A DNA stretch of 63,344 nucleotides from an uncultured Treponema sp. (lineage in GTDB: Bacteria; Spirochaetota; Spirochaetia; Treponematales; Treponemataceae): contig CAMCRZ010000014.1 in the NCBI GenBank assembly GCA_945877425.1, positions 1-63,344 of the forward strand, written 5' to 3'. Below the pieces are notes generated by a model that was not told where the DNA came from, did not search any database, and saw nothing but the letters and a program-made list of their open reading frames with translations. Numbering within the stretch: the first letter of the stretch is position 1; each line of letters starts with the position of its first letter. This document shows, one piece after another, positions 1 through 8,304 of the stretch. The position numbers and the translations under genes were made by a program.

Positions 1-912
1 AGCCATAACAAGACCGTCAGCTGTTGCACCGTAATGGTTTGAAGTAGGGAAGCCCTGAGAGTGCATGCGTCCTGCACCGCCAGTTGCAAGAATAACAACT
101 TTTGCCTTTGCAATGTAAAGTTCATTTGTTTCCATGTTCATAAGAACAGCACCGCAAACTTCACCCTTATCATTTTTAATAAGTTCAATTGCAGAAGTAA
201 AATCAACTACAGTAATGTCATTTACACGGTTAAGGGTTTCATCACGCAAAGTACGCATGATTTCTGCACCTGAATAATCTTTACAAGCGTGCATTCTCTT
301 ACGGCTTGTTCCGCCGCCATGAGTAGTTACCATTGTTCCGTCTGCTTCTTTGTCAAATTCAACGCCAAGATCGTTAAGCCATTTGATTACAGAAGGTGCT
401 TTGTTTGTAAGTGTATAAACAAGTTCAGGTTTTCCGTCAAAATGTCCGCCACCGTAGCAGTCAAGATAATGCTGTGCAGGAGAATCGTTTGGTTTGTCAG
501 CAGCCTGAATACCGCCTTCAGCCATCATTGTGTTTGCATCGCCTACACGAAGCTTAGTTACAAGAAGAACTTTTGCACCGGCTTCAGAAGCCATAATTGC
601 AGCACTTGTTCCGGCACCGCCACCACCAACTACAAGAACATCAGTTTCGTAGTCAACATGGTTAAGGTCAATTTGTGAAGGTTCAAAGCGTGGTTTTGCT
701 TCAAGCATCTGTGTTAATTCGATAGGTGCTTTCTGACCTTTATTTGGACCGATTTTTAATTCAGTGAACTGTTCTTTAATTCTGTCAGGGTGAAATTTTA
801 AAAGCAAATCATCCTTTTCTTCAGCAGTAAGACGGGCATGTTCAAATTTAAGGTTTTCTTCACGTTTTGCAGCAACAATTTTAGCTGCTTCGTCTAATTC
901 GTTTCCGTACAT
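1..912 (-). CDS. frdA: Fumarate reductase/succinate dehydrogenase-type flavoprotein, 3' end missing
   Basis: The first 304 codons are visible; the gene runs off the left edge without a stop. The product starts MYGNELDEAAKIV and carries an unusual N-terminal stretch of about 88 residues before the FAD-binding fold (VVGGGGAG near residues 94-101). The family's fumarate/succinate-type motifs follow, including AEGGIQAA and THGGGTSRKR. In membrane-bound FrdA/SdhA a His in the SHT-x-A-x-x-GG segment carries FAD covalently. Here the segment reads ANTMMAEGG, so Asn replaces His and the FAD is probably non-covalent, as in soluble fumarate reductases such as methanogen TfrA. It is the last visible gene of the fumC-hdr-flx-frd operon, 15 nt after frdB. 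It probably reduces fumarate to succinate in the cytosol; the partner electron donor is inferred from context. The missing C-terminal half should hold the remaining active-site residues. Confidence 0.88.
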   Translation of the reverse strand, partial: MYGNELDEAAKIVAAKREENLKFEHARLTAEEKDDLLLKFHPDRIKEQFTELKIGPNKGQKAPIELTQMLEAKPRFEPSQIDLNHVDYETDVLVVGGGGAGTSAAIMASEAGAKVLLVTKLRVGDANTMMAEGGIQAADKPNDSPAQHYLDCYGGGHFDGKPELVYTLTNKAPSVIKWLNDLGVEFDKEADGTMVTTHGGGTSRKRMHACKDYSGAEIMRTLRDETLNRVNDITVVDFTSAIELIKNDKGEVCGAVLMNMETNELYIAKAKVVILATGGAGRMHSQGFPTSNHYGATADGLVMA

Positions 913-927
913 TTCTAACTCCTTACC

Positions 928-1617
928 TTATTTTTCAATGTCCCTGTTGTTGTAAAGATTTTTAATTGCATCTTTATCACCTGTAGACATTTTGATAAAT
1001 TCCTGAATTGCTTCTTCGCATTTACCTGCATCAATTTCTGCAACTCTATCAAGTAAGTGCTGGCTCTGTGGCTGAAGGTACTTTCCGTTTATACGGCGTG
1101 CAAGTTCTGCAACCTGAGGGTGACTTATTCCAGCAGGACATCTTGAAGAACAGCATCCGCACATTACGCAGTCAAAAGACAAATCTGCACAGGCTTTGAA
1201 ATCACCGCGCTGGGCATAAGCAATGTACTGCATTGTGTTAAGGCTCTGTGGACAGGCACGTGTACAGGCATTGCATCCTACACAAGAATAAATTTCTGGG
1301 TAAAGCTGCATCATAACTGCCTGTTCCGGCTTAATCTTGTTAATGTCGTAAACCTGTTTTACAAGAGGGAAGAATGGAAGTGTAGCAATGTACATTCCGT
1401 CAATAACTTTCTGTGAACAGGCAAGACAAGTTTTAAGCTGATTGTCTCCCTTTACACGATAAATTGTAGCACAAGCACCACAAAATCCGTTTCTGCAACC
1501 GCAACCACGTTTAAGCTGATATCCAGCGTATTCCATGGCGTTCATAACAGTAAGAGCTGCCGGTACTTCATATTTTTTACCAAACAGATATATTGTTGCC
1601 ATTTCTTTTTCTGCCAT
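928..1617 (-). CDS. frdB: Fumarate reductase iron-sulfur subunit (2Fe-2S plus 4Fe-4S ferredoxin-like)
   Basis: A 229-residue protein. The N-terminal plant-type 2Fe-2S domain has the cysteine pattern CGCRNGFCGAC near residues 39-49 and a later CLAC. The C-terminal alpha-helical ferredoxin domain has CVGCNACTRACP near 112-123 and CVMCGCCSSRCP near 150-161. This is the SdhB/FrdB layout. Methanogen TfrB adds a cysteine-rich CCG domain at its C-terminus; this protein ends without one, and a separate HdrB with two CCG domains lies upstream in the operon. The start ATG follows a GGGAG ribosome binding site. The gene sits between flxA, from which it is separated by a 131-nt gap with a terminator-like hairpin, and frdA. 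It should pass electrons to the FrdA flavin, with no membrane anchor gene visible in the window. Confidence 0.9.
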   Translation of the reverse strand: MAEKEMATIYLFGKKYEVPAALTVMNAMEYAGYQLKRGCGCRNGFCGACATIYRVKGDNQLKTCLACSQKVIDGMYIATLPFFPLVKQVYDINKIKPEQAVMMQLYPEIYSCVGCNACTRACPQSLNTMQYIAYAQRGDFKACADLSFDCVMCGCCSSRCPAGISHPQVAELARRINGKYLQPQSQHLLDRVAEIDAGKCEEAIQEFIKMSTGDKDAIKNLYNNRDIEK

Positions 1618-1673
1618 TTTATTACTCCCAAAAAATCAATTGAAAAATCGATTTTAATCTGACTTTTGTTGAA

Positions 1674-1740
1674 AAAAGTCTGCAACGCAAACTTTAATAA
1701 GATAAAAACTACAGATTTTACTGCAGCGTTTATCTTATGC
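1674..1740 (-). terminator. Two hairpins between flxA and frdB; possible partial terminator
   Basis: Read on the minus strand just after flxA there is first a perfect 10-bp stem (arms 1729-1738 and 1697-1706). A compact hairpin follows: AAGTTTGC, loop GTT, GCAGACTT, then a T run, which is the form of an intrinsic terminator. Since frdB and frdA lie beyond it in the same direction, it may attenuate rather than end the operon. The sequence around the second hairpin recurs in the leader of the HU gene near 21738-21756. Confidence 0.55.
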
Positions 1741-1748
1741 TTTATTTT

Positions 1749-2579
1749 TTAGTATTCTGGTGGAAGTTCTCCAAGCTGATCAAAACTGAATACAGGACCA
1801 TCTTTGCACACAAATTTGTTGCCTATATTACAGCGTCCGCATTTACCGATACCGCACTTCATGCGCATTTCCATAGTTGTAAAAATCTGATTGTCTTTAA
1901 AACCAAGCTTTTTCAATGCGTCAAGAGAAAGGTGAATCAAAATCGGAGGACCGCACATAATTACAGTCATACTTGGGTCTGGATTAAGTTCTGTAACGTA
2001 AGGCGGAACAAAACCAACGTGTCCTTTCCATCCTTCTTCTGCACGGTCGATAGTTAAATCAATTGAACAGTTAGGCTGTTTCATCCAGACATTCTGCATT
2101 TCTTCAAGGCGTACAAGGTCTGCCATAGAGCGGCTTCCGTAAATAACTTGAATTCTGCCGTAATTTTCCCGATGATCCATCATGTAATTAACTACAGAGT
2201 GAACTGGAGCAATACCGATACCGCCGGCAATTACAAGAATGTCTTTTCCCTTAAGTGCAGTTTCAACAGGGAAGCCGTTTCCGATTGGTCCGCGAAGACA
2301 AATTTCCTGTCCTACTTCTGCATTGTGAAGCCATTCAGTAACATGACCGCACTTTTTAATGGAAAATTCCATGTGGCTTTCAAGAGTAGGAGAAGATGTA
2401 ATGGAAATCATTGACTCACCTACGCCTGGAACAATAAGCATTGCACACTGGCCTGGAATGTGTTCAAATAATTTCTTTCCGTCAAGTCCCACAACACTGA
2501 AAGTCTTAACATCAGGAGTTTCCTGTCTTATATCAATAATTTTTCCTACATAAGGAATAAAGCTTTCAAAGTTTTCCAT
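1749..2579 (-). CDS. flxA: FAD/NAD(H)-binding oxidoreductase subunit, FlxA-type
   Basis: A 276-residue ferredoxin-NADP reductase-fold protein of the FlxA/anaerobic sulfite reductase B/PyrK type. An FAD-binding beta barrel occupies about residues 1-105, with the flavin motif SITSSP near 59-64. The NAD-binding half begins at VIAGGIGIAP, and CGPP lies near 210. The C-terminal tail has four cysteines (KCGIGKCGRC plus a later Cys) that bind a 2Fe-2S cluster in this family. In HdrABC-FlxABCD complexes this is the entry point where NADH delivers electrons. The ATG follows AAGGAG. It is the last flx gene in the order D, C, B, A, 21 nt after flxB. Confidence 0.9.
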   Translation of the reverse strand: MENFESFIPYVGKIIDIRQETPDVKTFSVVGLDGKKLFEHIPGQCAMLIVPGVGESMISITSSPTLESHMEFSIKKCGHVTEWLHNAEVGQEICLRGPIGNGFPVETALKGKDILVIAGGIGIAPVHSVVNYMMDHRENYGRIQVIYGSRSMADLVRLEEMQNVWMKQPNCSIDLTIDRAEEGWKGHVGFVPPYVTELNPDPSMTVIMCGPPILIHLSLDALKKLGFKDNQIFTTMEMRMKCGIGKCGRCNIGNKFVCKDGPVFSFDQLGELPPEY

Positions 2580-2600
2580 TTTCGTTTATCTCCTTATTCC

Positions 2601-3632
2601 TTAAATATCACCGGCTTCGTTTGCAGCCTTTATTACTTTAACAATATTCATGTTAATAGGGCAGTTTTCAAGACATCTTCCGCAGCCTACACAGCTGAAC
2701 TTTCCTTCATGAGCCATAGGGTAGTAAACAAGTTTGTGCATAAAGCGCTGGCGGCTTCTTTCTTTTTGAGTATGACGCGGATTTTCTGCAGCCATCTGTG
2801 TAAAGTCAGAGAACATACATGAATCCCAGCATCTTGTCTGTTTGATTTCGCTTCCTGTGTTAAAGTCACGGACATCAAAGCACATACAAGTTGGGCATAC
2901 ATAAGTACAAGTACCGCATCCAAGACAAGTATTGGAAACTTCTTCCCAAATTTTTGAGTTAAAGATTTTAAGCATATTTTTGCCGTTGAACTTAGAAAGA
3001 TCAAGGTGAGCAAACGGAAGCTTTTCTATTTTGTCTTTAATGTCAGCCTTTGCTTTTTCTACACAACCGTCACTTTCTTCTGAAAGTAAAGCTTTTGCCT
3101 GGTCAAGAAGGGCTTTTCCTTTTTCAGAGTTTGCCTGGAAGAAGTATTTTCCTTCTGACATCCAGCATGAAACGTCTCCGGCAGGATTTGCTGCATCTAT
3201 TCCATAAGTTGAACAGAAGCAGGTTTTTGCAGGTTCAGAACAGGCAAGAGTAACAATTGTTCCATGATTGCGGCGGTTCTGGTAGTAAGAATCAACTGGA
3301 TCCATCTTAAGGTAAACTTCATCTACTACAGTTACGGCAGCAGCATCACAGGCTCTTACACCAAATACAACAAAGTCTTCAACATCTTTTCTAGGATCTA
3401 CAACTTCAACAGACTGACCTTTGCGTTTGTAGTTTACAAGACTTTCTGACTTTGGAAAGAAGAAGTCTTTTACAGAACGAACTGTCTTTAATGCTGATGA
3501 AAGTTTTGAACCTTTTGTCCAGAATTTAAATTCAGCAGTTGATTCAGTTGTATCCTGTGGGATGTAAAGTGCTTTGGAAGAAGCAACAGCTTCAAAGAAA
3601 GAATCAATTTTTTCTACTGGAAGTGAAAGCAT
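2601..3632 (-). CDS. flxB: 4Fe-4S protein, FlxB-type (anaerobic sulfite reductase A-like)
   Basis: A 343-residue iron-sulfur protein. The N-terminal two thirds have no recognisable catalytic motif but contain scattered cysteines, including CACSEPAKTCFCS-like spacing near residues 130-143. The C-terminal part carries two ferredoxin motifs, CLGCGTCTYVCP near 237 and CVGCGRCLENCP near 317. This arrangement is typical of the FlxB subunit and of AsrA-like proteins. Its likely role is electron transfer between FlxA and the FlxC/FlxD/HdrA part of the complex. The start codon overlaps the stop of flxC by one base (TAATG), so the two are probably translationally coupled. Confidence 0.85.
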   Translation of the reverse strand: MLSLPVEKIDSFFEAVASSKALYIPQDTTESTAEFKFWTKGSKLSSALKTVRSVKDFFFPKSESLVNYKRKGQSVEVVDPRKDVEDFVVFGVRACDAAAVTVVDEVYLKMDPVDSYYQNRRNHGTIVTLACSEPAKTCFCSTYGIDAANPAGDVSCWMSEGKYFFQANSEKGKALLDQAKALLSEESDGCVEKAKADIKDKIEKLPFAHLDLSKFNGKNMLKIFNSKIWEEVSNTCLGCGTCTYVCPTCMCFDVRDFNTGSEIKQTRCWDSCMFSDFTQMAAENPRHTQKERSRQRFMHKLVYYPMAHEGKFSCVGCGRCLENCPINMNIVKVIKAANEAGDI

Positions 3633-4603
3633 TATTCGTTACCTCCATTATTAGGGTCACGGTCGTAAACAATTGAAGTTTCCGCATCATCAGTTTTAAA
3701 AGTAAGCATTGGAGGTTTAGTTTCCAAATCGCTTCCAGCCTGATATTCACCGTAAATTTCGTTAATGTCTTTTGCAAACTTGCGGTTAAGAAGGTAAAGC
3801 GGAATGCCCTGAGGACAAACTCTTGAACATTCACCGCAATCTGTACAGCGTCCTGCAACATGCCATGCACGAATTATATGGAAAAGATTTTCTTCAAAGT
3901 CGTTAACGGCAACTTTCTGTGATGTATAAAGTGCATTGTTGTCGAATACGCATTTTTCGCAAGTACAGGCAGGACAAACGTTACGGCATGCGTTACAGCG
4001 TATGCATCGTGAAAGTTCGCCTCTCCAGAAGTTGTAGCGTTCTTCTTCTGTCATAGCTTCGTATTTTGCAACTACATCAAGACGTGCAGAAGTTCCTGTA
4101 GATTCTTCTTTTACGCCCATAAGTTCATCGCAAGATACGTGTTTTTTTCCTGCACAGCTTTCACAACAGGTATTTTCATCTTCAAGGGAATCCTGACATG
4201 GAATACCGATTGCATAAACATCTTCACGTTTAATGCGGTTTTCTTTAAGAAGTTCAGTAAAAGAATATGTATCACCTGGCTTAAGGAACACAAGCACTAC
4301 TTCGTTAGGAATAGGTGCTTCCGGTGCGTTTGGATCACGACTTTTAGCCATAGTGTTATTCATTCTTACCGTACTTTTTTTAGTTTCAATTTCTCTTGTG
4401 ATTTTTACAAGATATTTTGAAAGGTTAGAAGTACAGAATTTGTTGTAAACAAAATTTTTGTCTAAATCTTCAGCTGTTGTAAAAGTTCCTGGTGTAATGT
4501 CTTCGTCAAAAAGACCTTTTCTCCAGCCTACAACGCTGTGAACTTTACCTTCTGCAAGTAATGCTTTTGCCCTTTCAATTAACTGACTGCTTAATTCTTG
4601 CAT
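3632..4603 (-). CDS. flxC: 4Fe-4S protein, FlxC-type
   Basis: A 323-residue protein resembling F420-hydrogenase beta-subunit and FlxC proteins. A middle cysteine cluster (CQDSLEDENTCCESC, about residues 135-149) is followed by two 4Fe-4S motifs, CIRCNACRNVCPACTCEKC near 201 and CTDCGECSRVCP near 256. It is probably an electron relay subunit of the HdrABC-Flx complex. The start lies inside the end of flxD (13-nt overlap) and the stop overlaps the flxB start, so the three genes are tightly packed and likely co-translated. The exact path of electrons through FlxB and FlxC is not established from sequence. Confidence 0.83.
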   Translation of the reverse strand: MQELSSQLIERAKALLAEGKVHSVVGWRKGLFDEDITPGTFTTAEDLDKNFVYNKFCTSNLSKYLVKITREIETKKSTVRMNNTMAKSRDPNAPEAPIPNEVVLVFLKPGDTYSFTELLKENRIKREDVYAIGIPCQDSLEDENTCCESCAGKKHVSCDELMGVKEESTGTSARLDVVAKYEAMTEEERYNFWRGELSRCIRCNACRNVCPACTCEKCVFDNNALYTSQKVAVNDFEENLFHIIRAWHVAGRCTDCGECSRVCPQGIPLYLLNRKFAKDINEIYGEYQAGSDLETKPPMLTFKTDDAETSIVYDRDPNNGGNE

Positions 4604-5031
4604 CTTAAGTCTCCCAGGCGTTTATTTTCACCAAGTTCTTTAATCTTATCAACAAAATCATTCATGATTCCTGCAAATCTTACACCTTCAGCGGCAGAAC
4701 ACCATTCAACACGTGTTCTTTCCTTTTCTATACCAAGAAAGTTAAGCATAGAAAATAAAAGTGTCATGCGGCGGCGTGCAAAATAATTTCCTGTAGAATA
4801 GTGACAGTCTCCAGGGTGACATCCGCACAAAATTACGCCATCAGCACCTTTTTGGAATGCTCTGAGAATAAAAAGTGGATTCAAGCGGCAAGAGCAGGGA
4901 ATTCTGATGATTTTAACGTTTGCAGGATATTCAAGACGGTTGTTTCCGGCAAGATCTGCACCTGCGTAAGAACACCAGTTGCAGCAGAAAGCTACAATCT
5001 TTGGTTTCCATTCAGTATTTACATTTTCCAT
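4591..5031 (-). CDS. flxD: MvhD/FlxD-type 2Fe-2S electron-transfer subunit
   Basis: A 146-residue MvhD-family protein. The family's conserved cysteines are present: CCNWC near residues 16-20, PCSC near 45-48, and CGCHPGDCHY near 69-78. In methanogens MvhD links the hydrogenase to HdrA; in bacteria FlxD plays the same role and docks FlxABC onto HdrA. It follows hdrA by 48 nt in the operon, which fits that physical contact. The family usually has about 140 residues, so this is complete. The C-terminal end overlaps flxC by 13 nt. Confidence 0.9.
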   Translation of the reverse strand: MENVNTEWKPKIVAFCCNWCSYAGADLAGNNRLEYPANVKIIRIPCSCRLNPLFILRAFQKGADGVILCGCHPGDCHYSTGNYFARRRMTLLFSMLNFLGIEKERTRVEWCSAAEGVRFAGIMNDFVDKIKELGENKRLGDLRCKN

Positions 5032-5079
5032 AGTTCAATTTACAGATTAAAACTGATTTTAAGGCTAGCCTCTAATCAA

Positions 5080-7092
5080 TTAAAATACTGCGTCAACCTC
5101 CGACATAATTTGCGCATTGCTGAATCCGTTAAGATCCATTGCTCCAGAAGGACAAGCTACAGTACAAGCTCCACAACCCTGGCACATAGCAGTGTTGACT
5201 TGTGAAATGTGACGTGTAATTGTAGTTCTGTTAGGACCACGGAAATCTTTGTCAATGTAAGTAATTGCCCCATAAGGACAAACATTTGCACACTGGCCGC
5301 AACCGTTACATGCATTTTCATTAGGATGAGCCGTACATGGATTGTTTTTAAGTTTATCCTTTACAAGAAGACATATTGCCTTTGCTGCAGCACCAGAAGA
5401 CTGGGCAACAGTTTCAGGAATATCTTTTGGCCCCTGACAGCATCCTGCAAGGAAAATACCGGCTGTAGGACTTTCAACAGGACGAAGTTTTGCATGAGCT
5501 TCAAGGAAGAAGTCATTTGTGTCCATAGAAGTTGTAAGCATAGTTGCAAGAGGACGTGCAGATTTGTCTGCTTCAATACTTGCTGCAAGAACAACCATAT
5601 CAGCCTTTATATGAACCTGTCTGTTAAGGATAAGGTCTGAACCCTGAACGTCAAGAGTGCCGTCTGCCAGAGGAGTAACTTTTCCAACCATACCTTTTAT
5701 GTAGTGAACTCCATACTGTTCAACTGCACGGCGGTAGAATTCATCAAAGTTTTTGCCTGGAGTACGAACATCAATGTAGAAAACAGTAATATTTGTATCA
5801 GGATAATGGTCTCTTGTTAAAATTGCGTGTTTTGCAGTGTACATACAGCAGATTTTTGAACAGTATTCATGTCCTTTTTCTGCATCAGCCGAACAGCGTG
5901 AACCTACACACTGAATGAATACAATTTCTTTTGGTTCTTTTCCGTCTGAAGGGCGCAGTAAGTGACCGCTTGTAGGACCGGAAGCATTGCAAAGACGTTC
6001 AAATTCAAGAGAAGAAACAACATCAGGACTTTGAGAATATGCGTATTCATCAAACTTTTTAAGGTCAATAGGATTGTAACCTGTTGCTACAATAATTGCA
6101 CCGTATTTTTCAGTAATGATTTCTTCCTGCTGAGTAAAATTGATTGCTCCTGCAGCACAGGCTTTTTCACAGAAACCGCACACATTGTCCTTGCCGTTTT
6201 TAAGGCCTTTCATGTGAAGACAGTAATCTGCTGCAATAGAGGCTACTTTTGGAACAGCCTGAGCAAACGGAATGTCTATGGCTTTTCTGTTGTTAAGGTT
6301 AAGGTTAAATGCATTAGGAACTTTCTTGTTAGGACAAACTTCCATACATGCACCGCAGCCTGTACACTTTGTTTCATCAACATAACGAGGATGACGCTTG
6401 ATATCAATTGAAAAGTTACCGATGTATCCGTGAACTCCAACAACTTCACTGTAAGAAAGTATTCTGATGTTAGGGTTCTGGCTTACTTCCGTCATTTTTG
6501 GAGTAACAATACAAGATGCACAGTCCAGAGTAGGGAATGTTTTATCAAGCATTGCCATTTTTCCGCCGACAGTTACATTCTTTTCAACAATGTCAACCGG
6601 GAAGCCTGCATCTGCAATGTCAAGGGCTGCCGTAATGCCTGCAATTCCGCCACCAATAACAAGTGCTCTCTTAGTCATAGGAGTTTCACCTGGAGTAAGA
6701 GGAGTGTCAAGGATTGTTTTGGCAATAGCTGCTTTTCCTAATGCAATGGCTTTTTCTGTTGCATCATCTTTATCTTTCATAACCCATGAACACTGTTCAC
6801 GGATATTTGCAACTTCAACCTTGTAAGGGTTAAGTCCCGCCCTTTCTGCACAAGAGCGGAATGTTTTTTCATGCATGCGAGGAGAACAAGAACAAAGTAC
6901 AACACCTGTAAGCTTGTCTTCCTTGATGCGTTCTTCAATCATCTGCTGACCGGCAGAAGAACACATATAAGTGTAATGTGTTGAATAAACAACTCCATCA
7001 ACTTTACCAAGCTCTTCTGCAACTTTAGCTACGTCAACTGTTCCGGCAATGTTTGTACCGCAGTGACATACAAAAACACCAATTCTTTCCAT
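5080..7092 (-). CDS. hdrA: HdrA-type flavin bifurcation subunit
   Basis: A 670-residue HdrA. The N-terminal region has cysteine motifs VCHCGTNI (9-11) and CSCSPRMHEKTF (67-78). An FAD-binding Rossmann fold follows (VIGGGIAG, about 135-142). The inserted ferredoxin motif CTGCGACMEVCP is near 233-244, and CGFCEKACAAG near 295-305. Two C-terminal ferredoxin motifs are CNGCGQCANVCP and CQGCGACTVACP (about 588-650). HdrA carries the FAD that splits electron pairs in the HdrABC family, sending one to a high-potential acceptor through HdrBC and one to ferredoxin. The length matches stand-alone HdrA. It is followed by flxD (its usual docking partner) and preceded by hdrC with 9 nt between them. The acceptor here cannot be the methanogen heterodisulfide; the operon suggests fumarate. 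Confidence 0.92.
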   Translation of the reverse strand: MERIGVFVCHCGTNIAGTVDVAKVAEELGKVDGVVYSTHYTYMCSSAGQQMIEERIKEDKLTGVVLCSCSPRMHEKTFRSCAERAGLNPYKVEVANIREQCSWVMKDKDDATEKAIALGKAAIAKTILDTPLTPGETPMTKRALVIGGGIAGITAALDIADAGFPVDIVEKNVTVGGKMAMLDKTFPTLDCASCIVTPKMTEVSQNPNIRILSYSEVVGVHGYIGNFSIDIKRHPRYVDETKCTGCGACMEVCPNKKVPNAFNLNLNNRKAIDIPFAQAVPKVASIAADYCLHMKGLKNGKDNVCGFCEKACAAGAINFTQQEEIITEKYGAIIVATGYNPIDLKKFDEYAYSQSPDVVSSLEFERLCNASGPTSGHLLRPSDGKEPKEIVFIQCVGSRCSADAEKGHEYCSKICCMYTAKHAILTRDHYPDTNITVFYIDVRTPGKNFDEFYRRAVEQYGVHYIKGMVGKVTPLADGTLDVQGSDLILNRQVHIKADMVVLAASIEADKSARPLATMLTTSMDTNDFFLEAHAKLRPVESPTAGIFLAGCCQGPKDIPETVAQSSGAAAKAICLLVKDKLKNNPCTAHPNENACNGCGQCANVCPYGAITYIDKDFRGPNRTTITRHISQVNTAMCQGCGACTVACPSGAMDLNGFSNAQIMSEVDAVF

Positions 7093-7101
7093 CTTGATTT
7101 C

Positions 7102-7497
7102 CTATTTCTTGTACTTTCTAAATGCACTGACAATTGCCTGCTGAGGCATATCATCATCAAGTACTTCCGGTACTTTTTCTGCCGGCAAGTGCAAGTTGCC
7201 TTTCTGTCTTTCAACAAACTGACGTACTGCTTCAATTATCTTAGTAGGTTCAACCTGACGTGGACATCTTTCAAGACAAGCAAAACAGCTTAAGCAGGCG
7301 TATGTTGACTTTGACTGAAGAAGTTTTTCAATTTCTCCGTTTTCAACCATCTGCACAAACTGATGAGGATGATATTCCATTGCATCGTAGTTTGGACAAG
7401 TGCCGGAACATTTACCGCAAACCATGCACTTTTTTGGATTTACACCGCTTATTTCAAGAATCTGATTCCTTGCCTGTTCAATTTCACTTTTAAGCAT
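7102..7497 (-). CDS. hdrC: HdrC-type 4Fe-4S subunit
   Basis: A 131-residue protein with two 4Fe-4S motifs, CMVCGKCSGTCP at about residues 24-35 and CLSCFACLERCP at about 68-79. This is the standard HdrC arrangement. It should carry electrons from HdrA to HdrB. The ATG follows GGAG, 3 nt after the hdrB stop. The length fits bacterial HdrC, which lacks the longer tail found in fused versions. Confidence 0.9.
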   Translation of the reverse strand: MLKSEIEQARNQILEISGVNPKKCMVCGKCSGTCPNYDAMEYHPHQFVQMVENGEIEKLLQSKSTYACLSCFACLERCPRQVEPTKIIEAVRQFVERQKGNLHLPAEKVPEVLDDDMPQQAIVSAFRKYKK

Positions 7498-7500
7498 AGT

Positions 7501-8304
7501 TTACTCCTTTACTCCAAGAGCCTGTGCAAGAAGTTCTGTAAAATATACTACATCAAGTGCAGAATCCTTCTTGTTTTTAATAAGGTTATAGCGGCACAAC
7601 GGGCAGCTTGTTACAAGTAAATCTGCACCATGCTCCTGTGCATTAGTAAGAATAGATTTAACTCTTTTTTCAGGAATTGATTTATCTTCAAAAATAGTGT
7701 AAGCACCGCAGCATTCGTTTCTTTCGCCGTAAATAACCGGAGTTCCGCCTATTGCCTTAATAAAGTCTTCAAGAAGCTGAGGATTTTCAGGATCATCAAG
7801 CTGAAGAACTTTTCCAGGGCGCAGGAGAAGGCATCCGTAGTAAGCGCCGATTTTTACGCCTTTAAAAGGATTTTTTACAGCTGCCTTAACTTTGTCCCAG
7901 CCAATAGTGTCACGGAGAATTTCAAGGAAGTGAACTACTTTTGCTTCACCGTTATACTGAATGTTGTCAGCCTTAAGGTAGTTGTTTACTTTTAAGATTA
8001 CATTTTCATCTGTAATCATATCATTGTTTACCTGTTTCAGCACGTTGTAGCATGCAGAACACAATGTAACCAAATCCTGACCTGCATCTCTAGCAGCAGC
8101 AAGTGCCCTTACTGATGAAAGTTTAGTTGCAATTTCATCTTTTGAAAGCGGATATTCGCCTCCACAGCACTGCCATTCAGGAATTTCCTGAAGTGTAAAA
8201 CCTAAAGCTTCAGCACTTTTACGGGCATAAATGTCCAGATCAAGTGCCTTGTTCTTTAAAGTACATCCAGGAAAATAAGAATAAGTTAATTTTTCATCAC
8301 TCAT
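7501..8304 (-). CDS. hdrB: HdrB-type CCG-domain catalytic subunit
   Basis: A 267-residue protein with both CCG domains of HdrB. The first has C14, CCG at 46-48 and CSAC near 82-85. The second has C near 158, CCG near 198-200 and CPLC near 233-236. In methanogens these cysteines bind two unusual non-cubane 4Fe-4S clusters that reduce the CoM-CoB disulfide. Methanogen fumarate reductase carries the same domain fused to its Fe-S subunit (TfrB). Here the CCG domains are on HdrB and the fumarate reductase Fe-S protein is separate, so HdrB may hand electrons to FrdB or reduce an unknown thiol/disulfide carrier. The start overlaps the fumC stop (ATGA). Confidence 0.9.
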   Translation of the reverse strand: MSDEKLTYSYFPGCTLKNKALDLDIYARKSAEALGFTLQEIPEWQCCGGEYPLSKDEIATKLSSVRALAAARDAGQDLVTLCSACYNVLKQVNNDMITDENVILKVNNYLKADNIQYNGEAKVVHFLEILRDTIGWDKVKAAVKNPFKGVKIGAYYGCLLLRPGKVLQLDDPENPQLLEDFIKAIGGTPVIYGERNECCGAYTIFEDKSIPEKRVKSILTNAQEHGADLLVTSCPLCRYNLIKNKKDSALDVVYFTELLAQALGVKE

